NCBI RefSeq assembly: GCF_937958065.1
Contig: NZ_CALFXI010000011.1
Span: 62,001 to 126,000 of the forward strand
DNA: 64,000 nt
Source of the DNA: an uncultured Steroidobacter sp.
Lineage (GTDB): Bacteria; Pseudomonadota; Gammaproteobacteria; Steroidobacterales; Steroidobacteraceae
Direction: 5' to 3'
Part shown: positions 9,371-18,429 of the stretch, piece after piece
How the letters are laid out: each line of letters begins with the position of its first letter
Numbering within the stretch: the stretch's first letter is position 1
Translations under genes and position numbers: made by a program
Notes under the pieces: generated by a model
The model's database searches: none
What the model saw: the letters and a program-made list of their open reading frames with translations, nothing else
What the model was told of the DNA's origin: nothing

Positions 9371-10719
9371 TCCCGCAAACGCTTGCGGGTCACGTACCAA
9401 TAGCGCGCCACCAGCAGCACCGCGCTGATCGTCAGCCCGACGTTCAGCCCGACCCACACCAGCTTCGGCCCTTCGCCGCGATACACGCCGAAGTGATATG
9501 CGAAGGTGAACCCAACTACCCAGTACGAAAAGACGCACAGGGTCATGGGAATGGTCGTGTCCTTGAAGCCGCGCAAAGCGCCCGCCGCGCCGACCTGCAC
9601 GCCATCGGAAAACTGGAACAACGCCGCCATCAGCAACAAACTCGCGGCCAGCTCGCGCACCGGCAGGTCGCGCGTATAGAGCGCGGCGATCTGATCGTTG
9701 AACAGCAGGATCACGATCGCTGACACGGTCATCACGACCGCGCACATCGTCACACCGATCCAACCGGCATTGCGCGCGCCGACCAGATCCCCACGCCCCA
9801 ACGTGTGCCCGACATGGATCGTGGTAGCGGAACTGATGGCGAGCGGCACCATGAACATGAATGCCGCATAGTTCAGTGCGATCTGGTGACCGGCCGCGGT
9901 GACGGCGCCCATGCCGCCCATCATCAATGCCGCCGCAACGAACAGCCCGCCTTCGGCCAGGATGCTGCCGGCGATCGGCGCGCCGATGCGGCTCAGCTCG
10001 CCGAGCACGGACCAGTTGGGCCGATCGATGCGCGCAAAAAAGTTGAAAGGCCGATAGGCGCGATGCAGGCGTACGTGCAGAAACATCGCGAAGAACATGA
10101 GCCACATCGAAATGGCCGTCGCCACTCCGCAGCCCACCGCACCCAGCGCCGGCGCACCGAACTTGCCGTACATGAAGATCCAGTTGCCGATGACGTTCGC
10201 GGTCAGGCCGAGAAAACCGGTGAACATGATGGGCTTGGTGCGGCCCAGCCCTTCGCTCATGTAACGCAGCGAAAAGAACGCGAGCAGCCCGGGCATGCCC
10301 CAGCTGATCGCGTGGATGTAGCCGACCGCGACCGGCAGCACGTCTTCGGAAATGCCGATGGCCGGCAGGAACCAGTCCGCCTGGCGCATGCCCGTGAACA
10401 ACAGGATTGAAAGCGCCAGCACCAGCCACCATGACTGACGGGCATAGGACGTGACTTTGTGCTTGTCTTCGGCGCCGAACGCGTGCGCGACCGAGGGCGA
10501 GGTGGCCATCAGCAGGCCGAAGCCGACGAACATGAAAAGGTTGAAAGCGGCGGCGCCGATCGCCAGACCGCCCAGATCGACCGCGCCCAACTGGCCCGCC
10601 ATCACGGTGTCGGCGAAAGCCATGCCGGTGATCGAGAGGTTGTTTCCCAGCAGCGGGCCGCCGAGCGACACAATAGCTCGGGCGTCCACGACCAGGCGGG
10701 CGCGGCGGTGGATACTCAT
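9352..10719 (-). CDS. MATE-family multidrug efflux protein (NorM-like)
   Basis: The 455-residue inner-membrane protein has about 12 hydrophobic segments in two MATE repeats (repeat one from about residue 20, repeat two from about 240). Conserved stretches include GGPLLGNNLS, GLGRTKPIM and GAAGALRGFKDTTIP. It should export cationic drugs or metabolites against Na+ or H+. I placed the start at the ATG at 10719; the longer frame begins at a TTG without a ribosome binding site. The gene converges with the DUF2845 gene and is divergent from the thiolase. Confidence 0.92.
   Translation of the reverse strand: MSIHRRARLVVDARAIVSLGGPLLGNNLSITGMAFADTVMAGQLGAVDLGGLAIGAAAFNLFMFVGFGLLMATSPSVAHAFGAEDKHKVTSYARQSWWLVLALSILLFTGMRQADWFLPAIGISEDVLPVAVGYIHAISWGMPGLLAFFSLRYMSEGLGRTKPIMFTGFLGLTANVIGNWIFMYGKFGAPALGAVGCGVATAISMWLMFFAMFLHVRLHRAYRPFNFFARIDRPNWSVLGELSRIGAPIAGSILAEGGLFVAAALMMGGMGAVTAAGHQIALNYAAFMFMVPLAISSATTIHVGHTLGRGDLVGARNAGWIGVTMCAVVMTVSAIVILLFNDQIAALYTRDLPVRELAASLLLMAALFQFSDGVQVGAAGALRGFKDTTIPMTLCVFSYWVVGFTFAYHFGVYRGEGPKLVWVGLNVGLTISAVLLVARYWYVTRKRLRDQLPAL
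9372..9389. terminator. Hairpin at the DUF2845/MATE convergence
   Basis: CCCGCAA and TTGCGGG form a seven-base-pair stem around a four-base loop, starting two bases after the DUF2845 stop. It lies within the last codons of the opposing MATE gene. No T-run follows on either strand, so any termination activity would be weak or factor-aided. Confidence 0.3.
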
Positions 10720-10880
10720 GACGATGACACCGCCGGTTGGCGGCAATGTGTGGCGTTACGGATCGCGGGCCGCACAGCGTACGGCCTTCAGCCGTCCGCG
10801 CCAACAGTGATCCCCAACTATATTCGAGTGACGCCGGCTGGCATGCTTGCGCCTGACGCGTTGCTCGCAATGGAGCCATC

Positions 10881-12158
10881 ATGCTCGTAGGTTCATCGGT
10901 TCGACGCGTGGCCATCATCGGCGGCACGCGCATTCCCTTCGCGCGCTCGATGGGTGTCTACGCGGAGGCCAGCAATCAGGAAATGCTCACCGCCTCTCTC
11001 AAGGGATTGGTGGATCGCTTCAATCTGCGTGGCGAGGTGCTCGGCGACGTCGGCGCCGGCGCGGTGCTCAAGCACTCCAGAGATTTCAACCTGACGCGCG
11101 AGAGCGTGCTCGATAGCGGACTCGCGCCGGAAACTCCCGCGTTCGATCTGCAGCGCGCCTGTGGCACCAGCCTGGATACCGCGATCGTGCTCGGCTTGAA
11201 AATTGCGACCGGTCAGATCGACTCGGCGATCGCGGCAGGCGTCGATACGGCCAGCGATGTTCCAATCGTTTATCCCACCGCGTATCGCAAATTGCTACTG
11301 CGCAGTGCGCGCGGGCGCTCGCTTGGCGAGCGGCTCGCGCCATGGTCGAGTTTTCGTCCCAGCTTCCTCAAGCCGCAGCTGCCTGGCGTGAGCGAGCCTC
11401 GCACCGGCATGTCGATGGGCCAGCATTGCGAAAAGATGGCTCAGACCTGGCAGATCCCGCGCGCCGATCAGGATCAGCTGGCGTTCGAGAGTCATCGCAA
11501 AGCCGGCGCGGCTTGGGATGCAGGATTCTATGACGACCTGGTCGTGCCGTTCCGTGGCTTGAAGCAGGACAACAACATCCGCCGCGACACCTCGCTGGAA
11601 AAGCTCGCGAAGCTCAAGCCCTCGTTTGCTGCCAACGGCACGTTGACCGCGGGCAACTCGACGCCCATGACCGATGGCTCGGCGGCCGTGCTCCTCGCCA
11701 GCGAAGAGTGGGCGAAGGCGCGCGGACTGCCTGTGCTCGCCTATCTCACCTATGGCAAGTACGCGGCGGTCGATTTCGTGCAGAAGGAAGGGCTGCTGAT
11801 GGCGCCGGCGTACGCGGTACCTCGAATGCTCGCGGATGCGAAGCTGACGCTGCAGGACTTCGACATTTACGAGATCCACGAAGCGTTCGAGGCGCAGGTG
11901 CTCTGCACGCTCAAAGCCTGGGAATCGCCGGAGTTCTGCCGCGACCGGCTCGGCCTCGACGCGCCGCTCGGGAGCATCGATCGAAGCAAGATGAATCTCA
12001 AAGGCGGCAGCGTCGCGATCGGCCATCCCTTCGCCGCCACCGGCGCCCGCATTCTCGCCACCCTGGCCAAACAACTCGCCGAACGTGGCGGCGGCCGCGG
12101 CCTCATCTCCATCTGCACCGCCGGCGGCATGGGAGTGACTGCAATCGTGGAGCGCTAG
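10881..12158 (+). CDS. Acetyl-CoA acetyltransferase / 3-ketoacyl-CoA thiolase (FadI-like)
   Basis: It is a thiolase-superfamily enzyme of 425 residues that cleaves 3-ketoacyl-CoA with CoA, or condenses two acetyl-CoA. The acyl-accepting cysteine is Cys94 in QRACGTS. His333 (EIHEAF), His382 (GHPFAATGAR) and Cys412 (CTAGGMG) complete the active site. Its length and the IGGTRIPFARS start resemble FadI-type thiolases of about 430 residues. No partner multifunctional FadJ/FadB lies nearby, so it may be a stand-alone degradative or biosynthetic thiolase. The ATG has GGAGCC upstream. A long intergenic region follows. Confidence 0.92.
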   Translation: MLVGSSVRRVAIIGGTRIPFARSMGVYAEASNQEMLTASLKGLVDRFNLRGEVLGDVGAGAVLKHSRDFNLTRESVLDSGLAPETPAFDLQRACGTSLDTAIVLGLKIATGQIDSAIAAGVDTASDVPIVYPTAYRKLLLRSARGRSLGERLAPWSSFRPSFLKPQLPGVSEPRTGMSMGQHCEKMAQTWQIPRADQDQLAFESHRKAGAAWDAGFYDDLVVPFRGLKQDNNIRRDTSLEKLAKLKPSFAANGTLTAGNSTPMTDGSAAVLLASEEWAKARGLPVLAYLTYGKYAAVDFVQKEGLLMAPAYAVPRMLADAKLTLQDFDIYEIHEAFEAQVLCTLKAWESPEFCRDRLGLDAPLGSIDRSKMNLKGGSVAIGHPFAATGARILATLAKQLAERGGGRGLISICTAGGMGVTAIVER

Positions 12159-12573
12159 AACTGAACCGGCCGCTACACCGTCCGTAACGAGGGCCACGTC
12201 GGGTACATGGATGTATCCCGCCGCTGTCCAGCGGCGGGCGAGCGGCAGGGATGCCCGATGCCGAGCATTCAAATGGAGGCGATCGGCAGGGTCTGATGGG
12301 AGATTCCTGCCGACCGCCGTCCGGACCTGGGCCGGAATAAGTTAAACCAGCCGTCGGTCCACTGCGCGAGGCGCCGCGATCCCGGGGAGGGGGCAGTAAC
12401 GAATCGCGACACTCCGAGCAATCGGTTGAGGAAAGGTCGGTCGGTTCACGCAAGCCCGACCCGAAAGCAAATGAATGAAGAGAAGAGATGAAAGGGCGTC
12501 CGTGCCCGGGTGCATGCCCCGACCATGCGGGTCCTTGTGAAGGCATCCCTAATCACACGCACGCAGATCCTAA

Positions 12574-12605
12574 AGGGTATAGCGACAAACCGAGGTAAAT
12601 ACCCT
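12574..12605. repeat. Inverted repeat, candidate activator site
   Basis: AGGGTAT at 12574-12580 and ATACCCT at 12599-12605 are perfect inverted copies separated by 18 bases. They lie about 180 bases upstream of the sigma-54 promoter, a normal distance for a bacterial enhancer-binding-protein site. The link to regulation is inferred from position only. Confidence 0.35.
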
Positions 12606-12784
12606 CACAGCCGCAGCAGGCAGCTTCGCAAAAAAGTGCTGCGACGGATTCGCGCGCGGGTGCGCGTGCATGCGACAAAACATATGGCGGTGCGTCGGCC
12701 AGTATTACAAGGCGCCCGCGGCGCTCCTTGCCGCGGACCGATCTGAAGGCTCAGTTCCTTGATCCAGAAAGGAAAAAGGCGGCG

Positions 12785-12800
12785 TGGCACAGCCGTTGCT
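12785..12800 (+). promoter_or_regulatory. Sigma-54 (RpoN) promoter of the PEP-CTERM gene
   Basis: TGGCAC at 12785-12790 and TTGCT at 12796-12800 are separated by exactly five bases, matching the -24/-12 consensus TGGCAC-N5-TTGC at every fixed position. Transcription would start near 12811, giving a leader of about 34 bases with AGGAAG before the ATG at 12845. Sigma-54 promoters need an enhancer-binding activator. PEP-CTERM/exosortase systems often have the PrsK/PrsR pair for this, but none is in the window. Confidence 0.85.
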
Positions 12801-12844
12801 TTAACTACGGCGCGTGCCATAAACGCTCACAGGAAGACTCAACA

Positions 12845-13396
12845 ATGAACCGATTCTTTGCCCTGGTACTGCTTGCCTTCGGCTTTGCCGGTGCCGCCCA
12901 TGCCGATTACATCCCCGCCACCTGGACCGACAGCGCGAATGTCGGCAGCGGCGTCTACATCGGTCACCAGCAGTCCTACACCTACACCCATGACCTGACC
13001 GACAACGGCTTCCGTCCGCTGAACGACCTGATCAGCAGCTTCCGCCTGTCGATCGACCTGCGCGACGATGACACCAACTTCTTCCGCGACGGCATCGAGA
13101 TCGCCTTCGTGGATCTGCCCGGCTTCGAGGGCGACTCCCTCGTGACCAACTTCGGCCTGAGCGGCGAAGAGTACGGCGGGTTCTCGATCCTGGGCCTGCT
13201 GCAGCTGAATGCGCTGGGCACGCTGACGGTCACGATCAGCTCCATCTGGGGCGACTTCACCCTCGCCGGCTCGAACCTGACCGCGCACGGCCTGAGCAAC
13301 GTCGCCAACGTGCCGGAGCCGGGTGCTCTGGGTCTGCTGGGCATCGGCCTGGTCGGCATCGCGCTGAGCAAGCGCCGCCGCAAGCAGGCTGCCTGA
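12845..13396 (+). CDS. PEP-CTERM sorted exported protein
   Basis: The 183-residue protein has a signal peptide (about residues 1-20, ending GAAHA-D). A mature domain rich in Thr, Asp, Gly and Phe follows with no cysteine. The classic C-terminal sorting signal is present: VPEPGALGLLGIG, a hydrophobic stretch, then a basic SKRRRKQ tail. Such proteins are cut and anchored or released by exosortase and usually travel with exopolysaccharide. No exosortase is in the window. The start is set by AGGAAG about ten bases upstream and by the signal peptide; the longer frame runs across the promoter. It is monocistronic, between a sigma-54 promoter and a strong terminator. The biochemical role is unknown. 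Confidence 0.9.
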   Translation: MNRFFALVLLAFGFAGAAHADYIPATWTDSANVGSGVYIGHQQSYTYTHDLTDNGFRPLNDLISSFRLSIDLRDDDTNFFRDGIEIAFVDLPGFEGDSLVTNFGLSGEEYGGFSILGLLQLNALGTLTVTISSIWGDFTLAGSNLTAHGLSNVANVPEPGALGLLGIGLVGIALSKRRRKQAA

Positions 13397-13422
13397 CCCC
13401 ACTACCGTCCTGGTGAAGGAAG

Positions 13423-13450
13423 GCCCCGCTTCGGCGGGGCTTTTCTTTTT
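13423..13450 (+). terminator. Rho-independent terminator after the PEP-CTERM gene
   Basis: GCCCCGC (13423-13429) and GCGGGGC (13434-13440) form a seven-pair GC stem closed by a TTCG tetraloop. TTTTCTTTTT follows immediately at 13441-13450. This is the clearest intrinsic terminator in the window. Confidence 0.93.
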
Positions 13451-13606
13451 GGGGTTGGGATCGGTGATCGTGCCATCACCCTCCCAGCGAGACGAGAAAA
13501 GGCGCGACATTTACGCCTCGCCCCGCCCACGGCGGCGGAGTACGAATCGCTGCCATTGTCAGGGACTGTTAGTCGGTGAGCGCTCGGGTCATTAGACTTG
13601 CGCCCC

Positions 13607-14695
13607 ATGGTCGACTACCTCGGCAATGCTTCTCATGAACACGGCGCTCCGGCACGCATCGGCGTGCTGCTCGTCAACCTGGGGACCCCCGACGGCTCCG
13701 ATCCGTCCTCGGTGCGGCGCTTCCTGGCCGAGTTTCTCTGGGACCCGCGCGTCGTCGAAGCGCCGCGGCTGTTCTGGTGGCTGGCTCTGCATGGCGTGAT
13801 CCTGCGCATCCGTCCGTCGAAGAGCGCCCACGCCTACCAGCAGATCTGGACGCCGGAAGGCTCGCCGCTGCTGGTGCACAGCTCCGCCCTCGCCCAGCGA
13901 ATCGGAGCAGCGTTGCAGCCCCGCTGGAATGCGGCGGTCGCGCTCGGCATGAGCTATGGCTCGCCCTCGATTCCCACGGCTCTCGAACAACTGCGAAGTC
14001 AGGGCGCACAGCGCATCGTCGTTCTGCCCTTGTATCCGCAGTACTCCGGAACGACCACGGCCTCCGTGTTCGATCGAGTCACTCGCCAGTTGCAGCGTTG
14101 GCGCTGGGTGCCGGAGCTGCGCTTCATCGGCAGCTATCACGATGACCCGGGCTATATCGACGCGCTGGCGGCGAGCATCGAGCAACACTGGCGTGCGCAT
14201 GAAAAGAACCCTCTGCTGTTCTCGTTCCACGGCATTCCCAAACGCTACGTAACCGCGGGCGATCCGTACTACTGCCAGAGCATGAAGACTGCGCGCCTGG
14301 TCGCCGAACGACTGTCGCTCGGCGAGCGCGACTGGAGCGTGAGCTTCCAGTCACAGGTCGGGCGGGAGGAGTGGCTTCGACCCTACACGGACGAACGCTT
14401 GCTCGAGTACGCCCGCAGTGGACCGAAGCGCGTCACGTTGATGTGCCCGGGCTTCGCGACCGACTGTTTGGAAACGCTCGAAGAGATCGCGCTTCGCAAT
14501 CGAGAGTTGTTTCTGGAAGCGGGCGGCGAAGCTTACGACTACATTCCCGCACTGAACGCGAGCGACACGCACGTTGCCGCCCTCACGAATCTGATCGAAC
14601 GACACATGCAGGGCTGGGCCGAACCCTCGCAGCACACTGCCGCGGAAGCCGAGGCCACACGGCGGCGAGCCATGAGTAGCGGCGCGCAGCGTTGA
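13607..14695 (+). CDS. hemH: Ferrochelatase
   Basis: It inserts Fe2+ into protoporphyrin IX, the last step of heme b synthesis, at the inner membrane surface. The 362-residue product begins with the family block IGVLLVNLGTPDG. It carries the catalytic histidine in FSFHGIPKRY (His208 in this numbering) and the acidic CPGFATDCLETLEEI segment. The ATG at 13607 is preferred over an in-frame TTG nine bases upstream; neither has a clear ribosome binding site. The stop overlaps the start of the VOC gene (TGATG), so the two are translationally coupled. Confidence 0.96.
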   Translation: MVDYLGNASHEHGAPARIGVLLVNLGTPDGSDPSSVRRFLAEFLWDPRVVEAPRLFWWLALHGVILRIRPSKSAHAYQQIWTPEGSPLLVHSSALAQRIGAALQPRWNAAVALGMSYGSPSIPTALEQLRSQGAQRIVVLPLYPQYSGTTTASVFDRVTRQLQRWRWVPELRFIGSYHDDPGYIDALAASIEQHWRAHEKNPLLFSFHGIPKRYVTAGDPYYCQSMKTARLVAERLSLGERDWSVSFQSQVGREEWLRPYTDERLLEYARSGPKRVTLMCPGFATDCLETLEEIALRNRELFLEAGGEAYDYIPALNASDTHVAALTNLIERHMQGWAEPSQHTAAEAEATRRRAMSSGAQR

Positions 14696-15414
14696 TGTTC
14701 GGCCGGTTTCTCGAAATCAGCGTGTACGCGCCCGAGATTCGCGACTCGCTGGCGTTCTACGAGTCGCTCGGCTTCGTGCAGGCGCCGGTCGGTGAAGTCT
14801 TCAATCATCCGTATGCCGTCGTGACCGACGGTCGCCTGTTCCTCGGATTGCACGGTCGAGCCATCGCTGCGCCCACGTTGACCTTCGTGATGCCGCGGCT
14901 GCTGCATGGAGTGGAGCAGTTGGAGCGCCTGGGCATCGAGCTGGACGATCTGCAGCTGGGCAACGAAGTCTTCAATCGCGTGAGCTTCCGCGACCCTTCC
15001 GGTCAATGCGTCAATGTGCTCGAGGCGCGCACCTTCTCGCCGCCGCCATTCGAGAGTCAGCCGACGACGACCTGCGGCTACTTTACCGAGTACGGCCTGC
15101 CGGCCCGCGAGCAGAACGCCATGCGCGTGTTCTGGGAAGCACTGGGGTTCGTGGCATGGGACGAGCAAGCCGAGCCATTCGCACGTACCGCGATGACCAG
15201 TGACCATCTGAACCTGGCGTTGTATCGTTCACGGGCATTTCGCCAGCCGGTGCTGACCTTCGAGGATCGCGACATGCGAGAGCGCCTGGCGCGCTTGAAG
15301 GAACGCGGCTACTCACTTTCCGACGAGATGCCCGACAGCCTCGACGACAGGTGCAATGCCATTCTCATTGCCCCGGAAGGAACGCGGCTGCTGCTGCTAC
15401 AGTCCGAAGACTGA
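14695..15414 (+). CDS. VOC-superfamily (glyoxalase/dioxygenase fold) protein
   Basis: This 239-residue protein has two beta-alpha-beta-beta-beta modules of the vicinal-oxygen-chelate fold. The first (about residues 4-115) contains SVYAPEIRDSLAFYESLGF and FRDPSGQCVNVLEA. The second (about 128-237) contains MRVFWEALGF and ends APEGTRLLLLQ. Some metal-ligand positions look non-standard, so it may bind a small molecule instead of acting as a classic glyoxalase. It is co-transcribed with hemH and precedes the S46 peptidase gene. The substrate is not evident. Confidence 0.8.
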   Translation: MFGRFLEISVYAPEIRDSLAFYESLGFVQAPVGEVFNHPYAVVTDGRLFLGLHGRAIAAPTLTFVMPRLLHGVEQLERLGIELDDLQLGNEVFNRVSFRDPSGQCVNVLEARTFSPPPFESQPTTTCGYFTEYGLPAREQNAMRVFWEALGFVAWDEQAEPFARTAMTSDHLNLALYRSRAFRQPVLTFEDRDMRERLARLKERGYSLSDEMPDSLDDRCNAILIAPEGTRLLLLQSED

Positions 15415-15434
15415 CGACACACAAGGAGAATTCG

Positions 15435-17510
15435 ATGTTCCGATGTCTCGCTGCCGCTTGCATGGCATGGCTTGCCACCGCGGCCATGGCCGATGAAGGC
15501 ATGTGGACTTTCGACAATATTCCGCAGGCCGCCATCCAGCAGAAATACCATGTTGCGCTCGACAAGCCGTGGCTGGACAAACTGCAGCGTTCCATCACGC
15601 GTTTCGAGAGCGGCTGCACCGGCTCTTTCGTGTCGCCCGACGGGCTGGTTCTGACCAATCATCATTGCGCCATGTCGTGCCTGGCGCAGATCTCCAGCGG
15701 CAGCGCGAACTATGTGGACAACGGTTTCAATGCAGCCACGCGCAGCGCCGAGAAGAAGTGTCCGACGCAGATCCTGTCGGTGCTGATGGAGACGGAAAAC
15801 GTCACCGCCAAAGTGGCTGCCGCGACCGCCGGCATGAAGGACGCGCAGGCGAACGAGGCACGCAAACAGGAGCTGAGCAAACTCGAAGCGGCGTGTACCA
15901 GGAACTCCGAAAAGAGCCGCGGCGGGCCGCTCGCGTGCGAGTCGGTGACGCTGTATCAAGGCGGCCAGTATTACCTGTACAAGTACCGTCGCTACGACGA
16001 CGTGCGACTGGTGTTCGCTCCGGAGCACGCGATCGCGGCCTTCGGCGGCGATCCGGACAACTTCAACTTCCCGCGCTGGAGCCTGGATTTCAGCGTGTTC
16101 CGTGTCTATGACAACGGCCGGCCGATTCGCTCGCCGAATCATCTCAACTGGCGCGTGGAAGGCCCGCAGGCCGGCGAAGTGACGTTCATTGCCGGCCATC
16201 CCGGCAGCACCAGCCGCCTGCTCACGGTCGAACAGCTGCGTTTCCAGCGCGACACCTCGGTTCCCGCCTATCTCATCCGCAACTCCGAGTTGCGAGGCCG
16301 CCTGATCCAGTGGAGCAAGACCGGCGAGGAGCCGGAGCGCATCGCCAGCGACTCGCTGCAAAGCGTGGAGAACTCGCTGAAGGTGTATCGCGGTTTCCAG
16401 ACCGCGCTGCTCGACGACAGTTTGTTTGCACGCAAGACCGCGCAGGAACGCGAGCTCCGCGAGCGCGTGAAGTCGGATGAAAAGCTGGCGGCATCGGTCG
16501 GCAATGCGTGGGCCGAAGCGGCCGACGCGCAGGAGCGTTATCGTCAGATCTACGATCGTTATCTCTATCTGGAAGCCGGCGCCGGATTCAACAGCAAACT
16601 GTTCTCCTACGCACGCGCGCTGGTGCGAGCCGCGGCCGAGCGCGGCAAGAGCAACGAGCAACGTCTGCGCGAGTATGCCGACTCCAATCTGCCGAAGATC
16701 CAGTCGAGCCTGCTGGCCACCACACCGGTCTATCCCGATTTCGAGCAGGTCACGCTGTCGTTCTCCCTGGACAAGATGCGCGAAGCCCTCGGGCCGGACG
16801 ATGCGATCGTTCGCAAGCTGCTGAGCAAAGAGTCACCCGGTTCGCTCGCCGCCAAGCTGGTGACCGAAAGCAAGCTCGGCGACCCCGCGGTTCGTAAAGC
16901 ATTGTGGACCGGTGGCAGCGCGGCCATCGAAAGCTCGAACGATCCCATGATCGTGCTGGCTCGCCAGATCGATCCCGACGCCCGCGCGGTCCGCAAGATC
17001 TACGAAGACGAAGTGCAAGCGCCGGTCGCGTCAGCTCAGGAGCGCATCGCCAGGGCGCGCTTTGCCGTGCTGGGTACGAATACATATCCCGACGCCACGT
17101 TCACGCTGCGGCTGAGCTACGGCGCAGTCGAAGGCTGGATGGAAAAGGGCCAGAAGGTGGAGCCGTTCACGCACCTGTCGCGTTTGTACGAGCGTGCCAC
17201 TGGCAAGGATCCGTTCCGTTTGCCGCAGGTGTGGCTCGACGCGCGCGATCGGCTCGACATGAACACGCCCTTCAACTTCGTCACGACCAACGACATCGTC
17301 GGCGGCAATTCCGGCAGTCCGCTGGTGGACGCGCAAGGCCGACTGGTGGGCCTGGCCTTCGACGGCAACATTCACTCCATCGCCGGCGCCTTCTGGTACG
17401 ACGGCACCATGAATCGCACGGTCGCCGTTCATCCCGCGATCATAATCACCGCGCTGCGGGATGTGTACGGCGCGAAGGCTCTCGTCGACGAACTGCTCGG
17501 CAAGCGCTGA
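15435..17510 (+). CDS. S46-family periplasmic dipeptidyl-peptidase (DPP7/DPP11 type)
   Basis: It is a 691-residue serine exopeptidase that removes dipeptides from peptide N-termini in the periplasm. A signal peptide (about 1-19, ending AAMA-D) precedes the trypsin-like catalytic modules. The catalytic histidine is in LTNHHC (residues 74-78) and the serine is Ser626 in GGNSGSP, followed by LVGLAFDGN as in the family. GGDPDNFNFPRW near residues 200-211 is the conserved aspartate-region motif. AAGGAG at 15423 fixes the ATG at 15435. Family length (about 700-720) agrees. The sequence after GLAFDGN is not enough for me to separate DPP7 from DPP11 specificity. With the M14 peptidase at 25.4 kb it suggests growth on peptides. 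Confidence 0.93.
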   Translation: MFRCLAAACMAWLATAAMADEGMWTFDNIPQAAIQQKYHVALDKPWLDKLQRSITRFESGCTGSFVSPDGLVLTNHHCAMSCLAQISSGSANYVDNGFNAATRSAEKKCPTQILSVLMETENVTAKVAAATAGMKDAQANEARKQELSKLEAACTRNSEKSRGGPLACESVTLYQGGQYYLYKYRRYDDVRLVFAPEHAIAAFGGDPDNFNFPRWSLDFSVFRVYDNGRPIRSPNHLNWRVEGPQAGEVTFIAGHPGSTSRLLTVEQLRFQRDTSVPAYLIRNSELRGRLIQWSKTGEEPERIASDSLQSVENSLKVYRGFQTALLDDSLFARKTAQERELRERVKSDEKLAASVGNAWAEAADAQERYRQIYDRYLYLEAGAGFNSKLFSYARALVRAAAERGKSNEQRLREYADSNLPKIQSSLLATTPVYPDFEQVTLSFSLDKMREALGPDDAIVRKLLSKESPGSLAAKLVTESKLGDPAVRKALWTGGSAAIESSNDPMIVLARQIDPDARAVRKIYEDEVQAPVASAQERIARARFAVLGTNTYPDATFTLRLSYGAVEGWMEKGQKVEPFTHLSRLYERATGKDPFRLPQVWLDARDRLDMNTPFNFVTTNDIVGGNSGSPLVDAQGRLVGLAFDGNIHSIAGAFWYDGTMNRTVAVHPAIIITALRDVYGAKALVDELLGKR

Positions 17511-17552
17511 GCTCGATGCATGACACGGCGGGGCCGCCTGGCTCCGCCGTCT

Positions 17553-18308
17553 TCAGCGCTTCTGCGCCACCAGGTTGAAGCGCACATGCAAACGGTCCTG
17601 CACTTCCAAAGCGCCCAGCACCACGCTGAAAGGCTTGATCCCGAAATCTGTCTGCAGGATGTCGAACTCGCCGCTCGCGGTGAGGCGGTCGCCGTTCATT
17701 TGGATGCTGGCGGGCACCACCACATCCTTGCTCGCGTTTTTGATGGTGATGCGCGCGGTGATCTTCGGAGCCGCCACCGAGCCTTCGACGGCAACGGATT
17801 TCACCGTCACGTTTGGATAGGTCTGCGCGTCCAGCACTTCCTCCCGAAGCATGTTCTTGCGCGTGCCGTCCTTGTCGGAGTCGGGAATGTCCGGCGGAAA
17901 GTCAGCGCCCGCGGCACGCCGTGCATCCGGATCATCGACGATCAGGTCCGCCACGGGAAATGACAGCTCGAACCCCGATCCTGCAAACGGGGCGCGCATC
18001 CAGACCCGGCCGGTCACCGATCTGCTGGTCATCACATGGTTGTGGCCGAGCCGCGCAAGCGTGCCGCCACGATAGACATGGATATGCACGACCGAGGCCC
18101 GCGGATCGATCTGGTAGAACGTCACACCGGCCTCGGTGGGTGCCGGAGGCGGCTGGACTGGCGCGGGCTGGGACGGAACTTCAGGGGCCGGCGCGGGCGG
18201 CCGGACCGGTCGCGGACAGGCGACGAGTCCAAGACACAGCAGCAGCAACACAGCAGCGCGGCCGACGTTGGCCAATGCGCTGCGAGCGGGTTTGAGTTCA
18301 TCTCTCAT
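17553..18308 (-). CDS. YceI-like lipoprotein
   Basis: This is a 251-residue predicted lipoprotein. The lipobox L-V-A-C places the lipidated cysteine at residue 31. A Pro/Ala-rich linker (about 33-58) follows, then a YceI-like beta-barrel domain (about 62-250) of the kind that binds isoprenoid-like lipids. The linker and lipid anchor are unusual compared with the soluble YceI encoded at 18996-19577. The gene is divergent from the cytochrome b561/YceI pair, across 121 bases containing the palindrome GCCTGCGCAGGC at 18356-18367. Ligand unknown. Confidence 0.8.
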   Translation of the reverse strand: MRDELKPARSALANVGRAAVLLLLCLGLVACPRPVRPPAPAPEVPSQPAPVQPPPAPTEAGVTFYQIDPRASVVHIHVYRGGTLARLGHNHVMTSRSVTGRVWMRAPFAGSGFELSFPVADLIVDDPDARRAAGADFPPDIPDSDKDGTRKNMLREEVLDAQTYPNVTVKSVAVEGSVAAPKITARITIKNASKDVVVPASIQMNGDRLTASGEFDILQTDFGIKPFSVVLGALEVQDRLHVRFNLVAQKR

Positions 18309-18429
18309 GGGCCGGTGATCCCTGTCAGATTTGCAGTCATCCAGATATCCACAGGGCCTGCGCAGGCTCCGGGATGAATAATCGCTTACACTGTCGCCTT
18401 CAAGGTGCCGTTTGGATCCGGAAAGAGTG

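Larger units (their letters stand above)
12159..12844. other. 686-base regulatory intergenic region upstream of the PEP-CTERM gene
   Basis: No credible coding sequence lies here. It contains several inverted repeats: a near-perfect hairpin at 12217-12238 (CCCGCCGCTG / CAGCGGCGGG with a two-base centre), an eight-base pair TCGGCAGG (12283-12290) / CCTGCCGA (12306-12313), and AGGGTAT / ATACCCT (12574-12605). It ends in a sigma-54 promoter. Such a length is unusual in this compact genome and fits a region carrying activator sites for an enhancer-dependent promoter. I could not match it to a known riboswitch. Confidence 0.6.

Noticed and set aside
10839..10861. TGGCAT near a TTGC upstream of the thiolase, as a second sigma-54 site
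   Set aside because: The two boxes are only two bases apart instead of five, so the -24/-12 spacing fails.
12510..12746. 78-codon ORF in the PEP-CTERM upstream region
   Set aside because: Strongly basic shadow-like composition with no ribosome binding site, and it overlaps the region of regulatory repeats.
18347..18354. TATCCACA as a DnaA box between the YceI lipoprotein and cytochrome b561 genes
   Set aside because: A single partial match with no cluster of boxes or replication genes nearby; likely chance.
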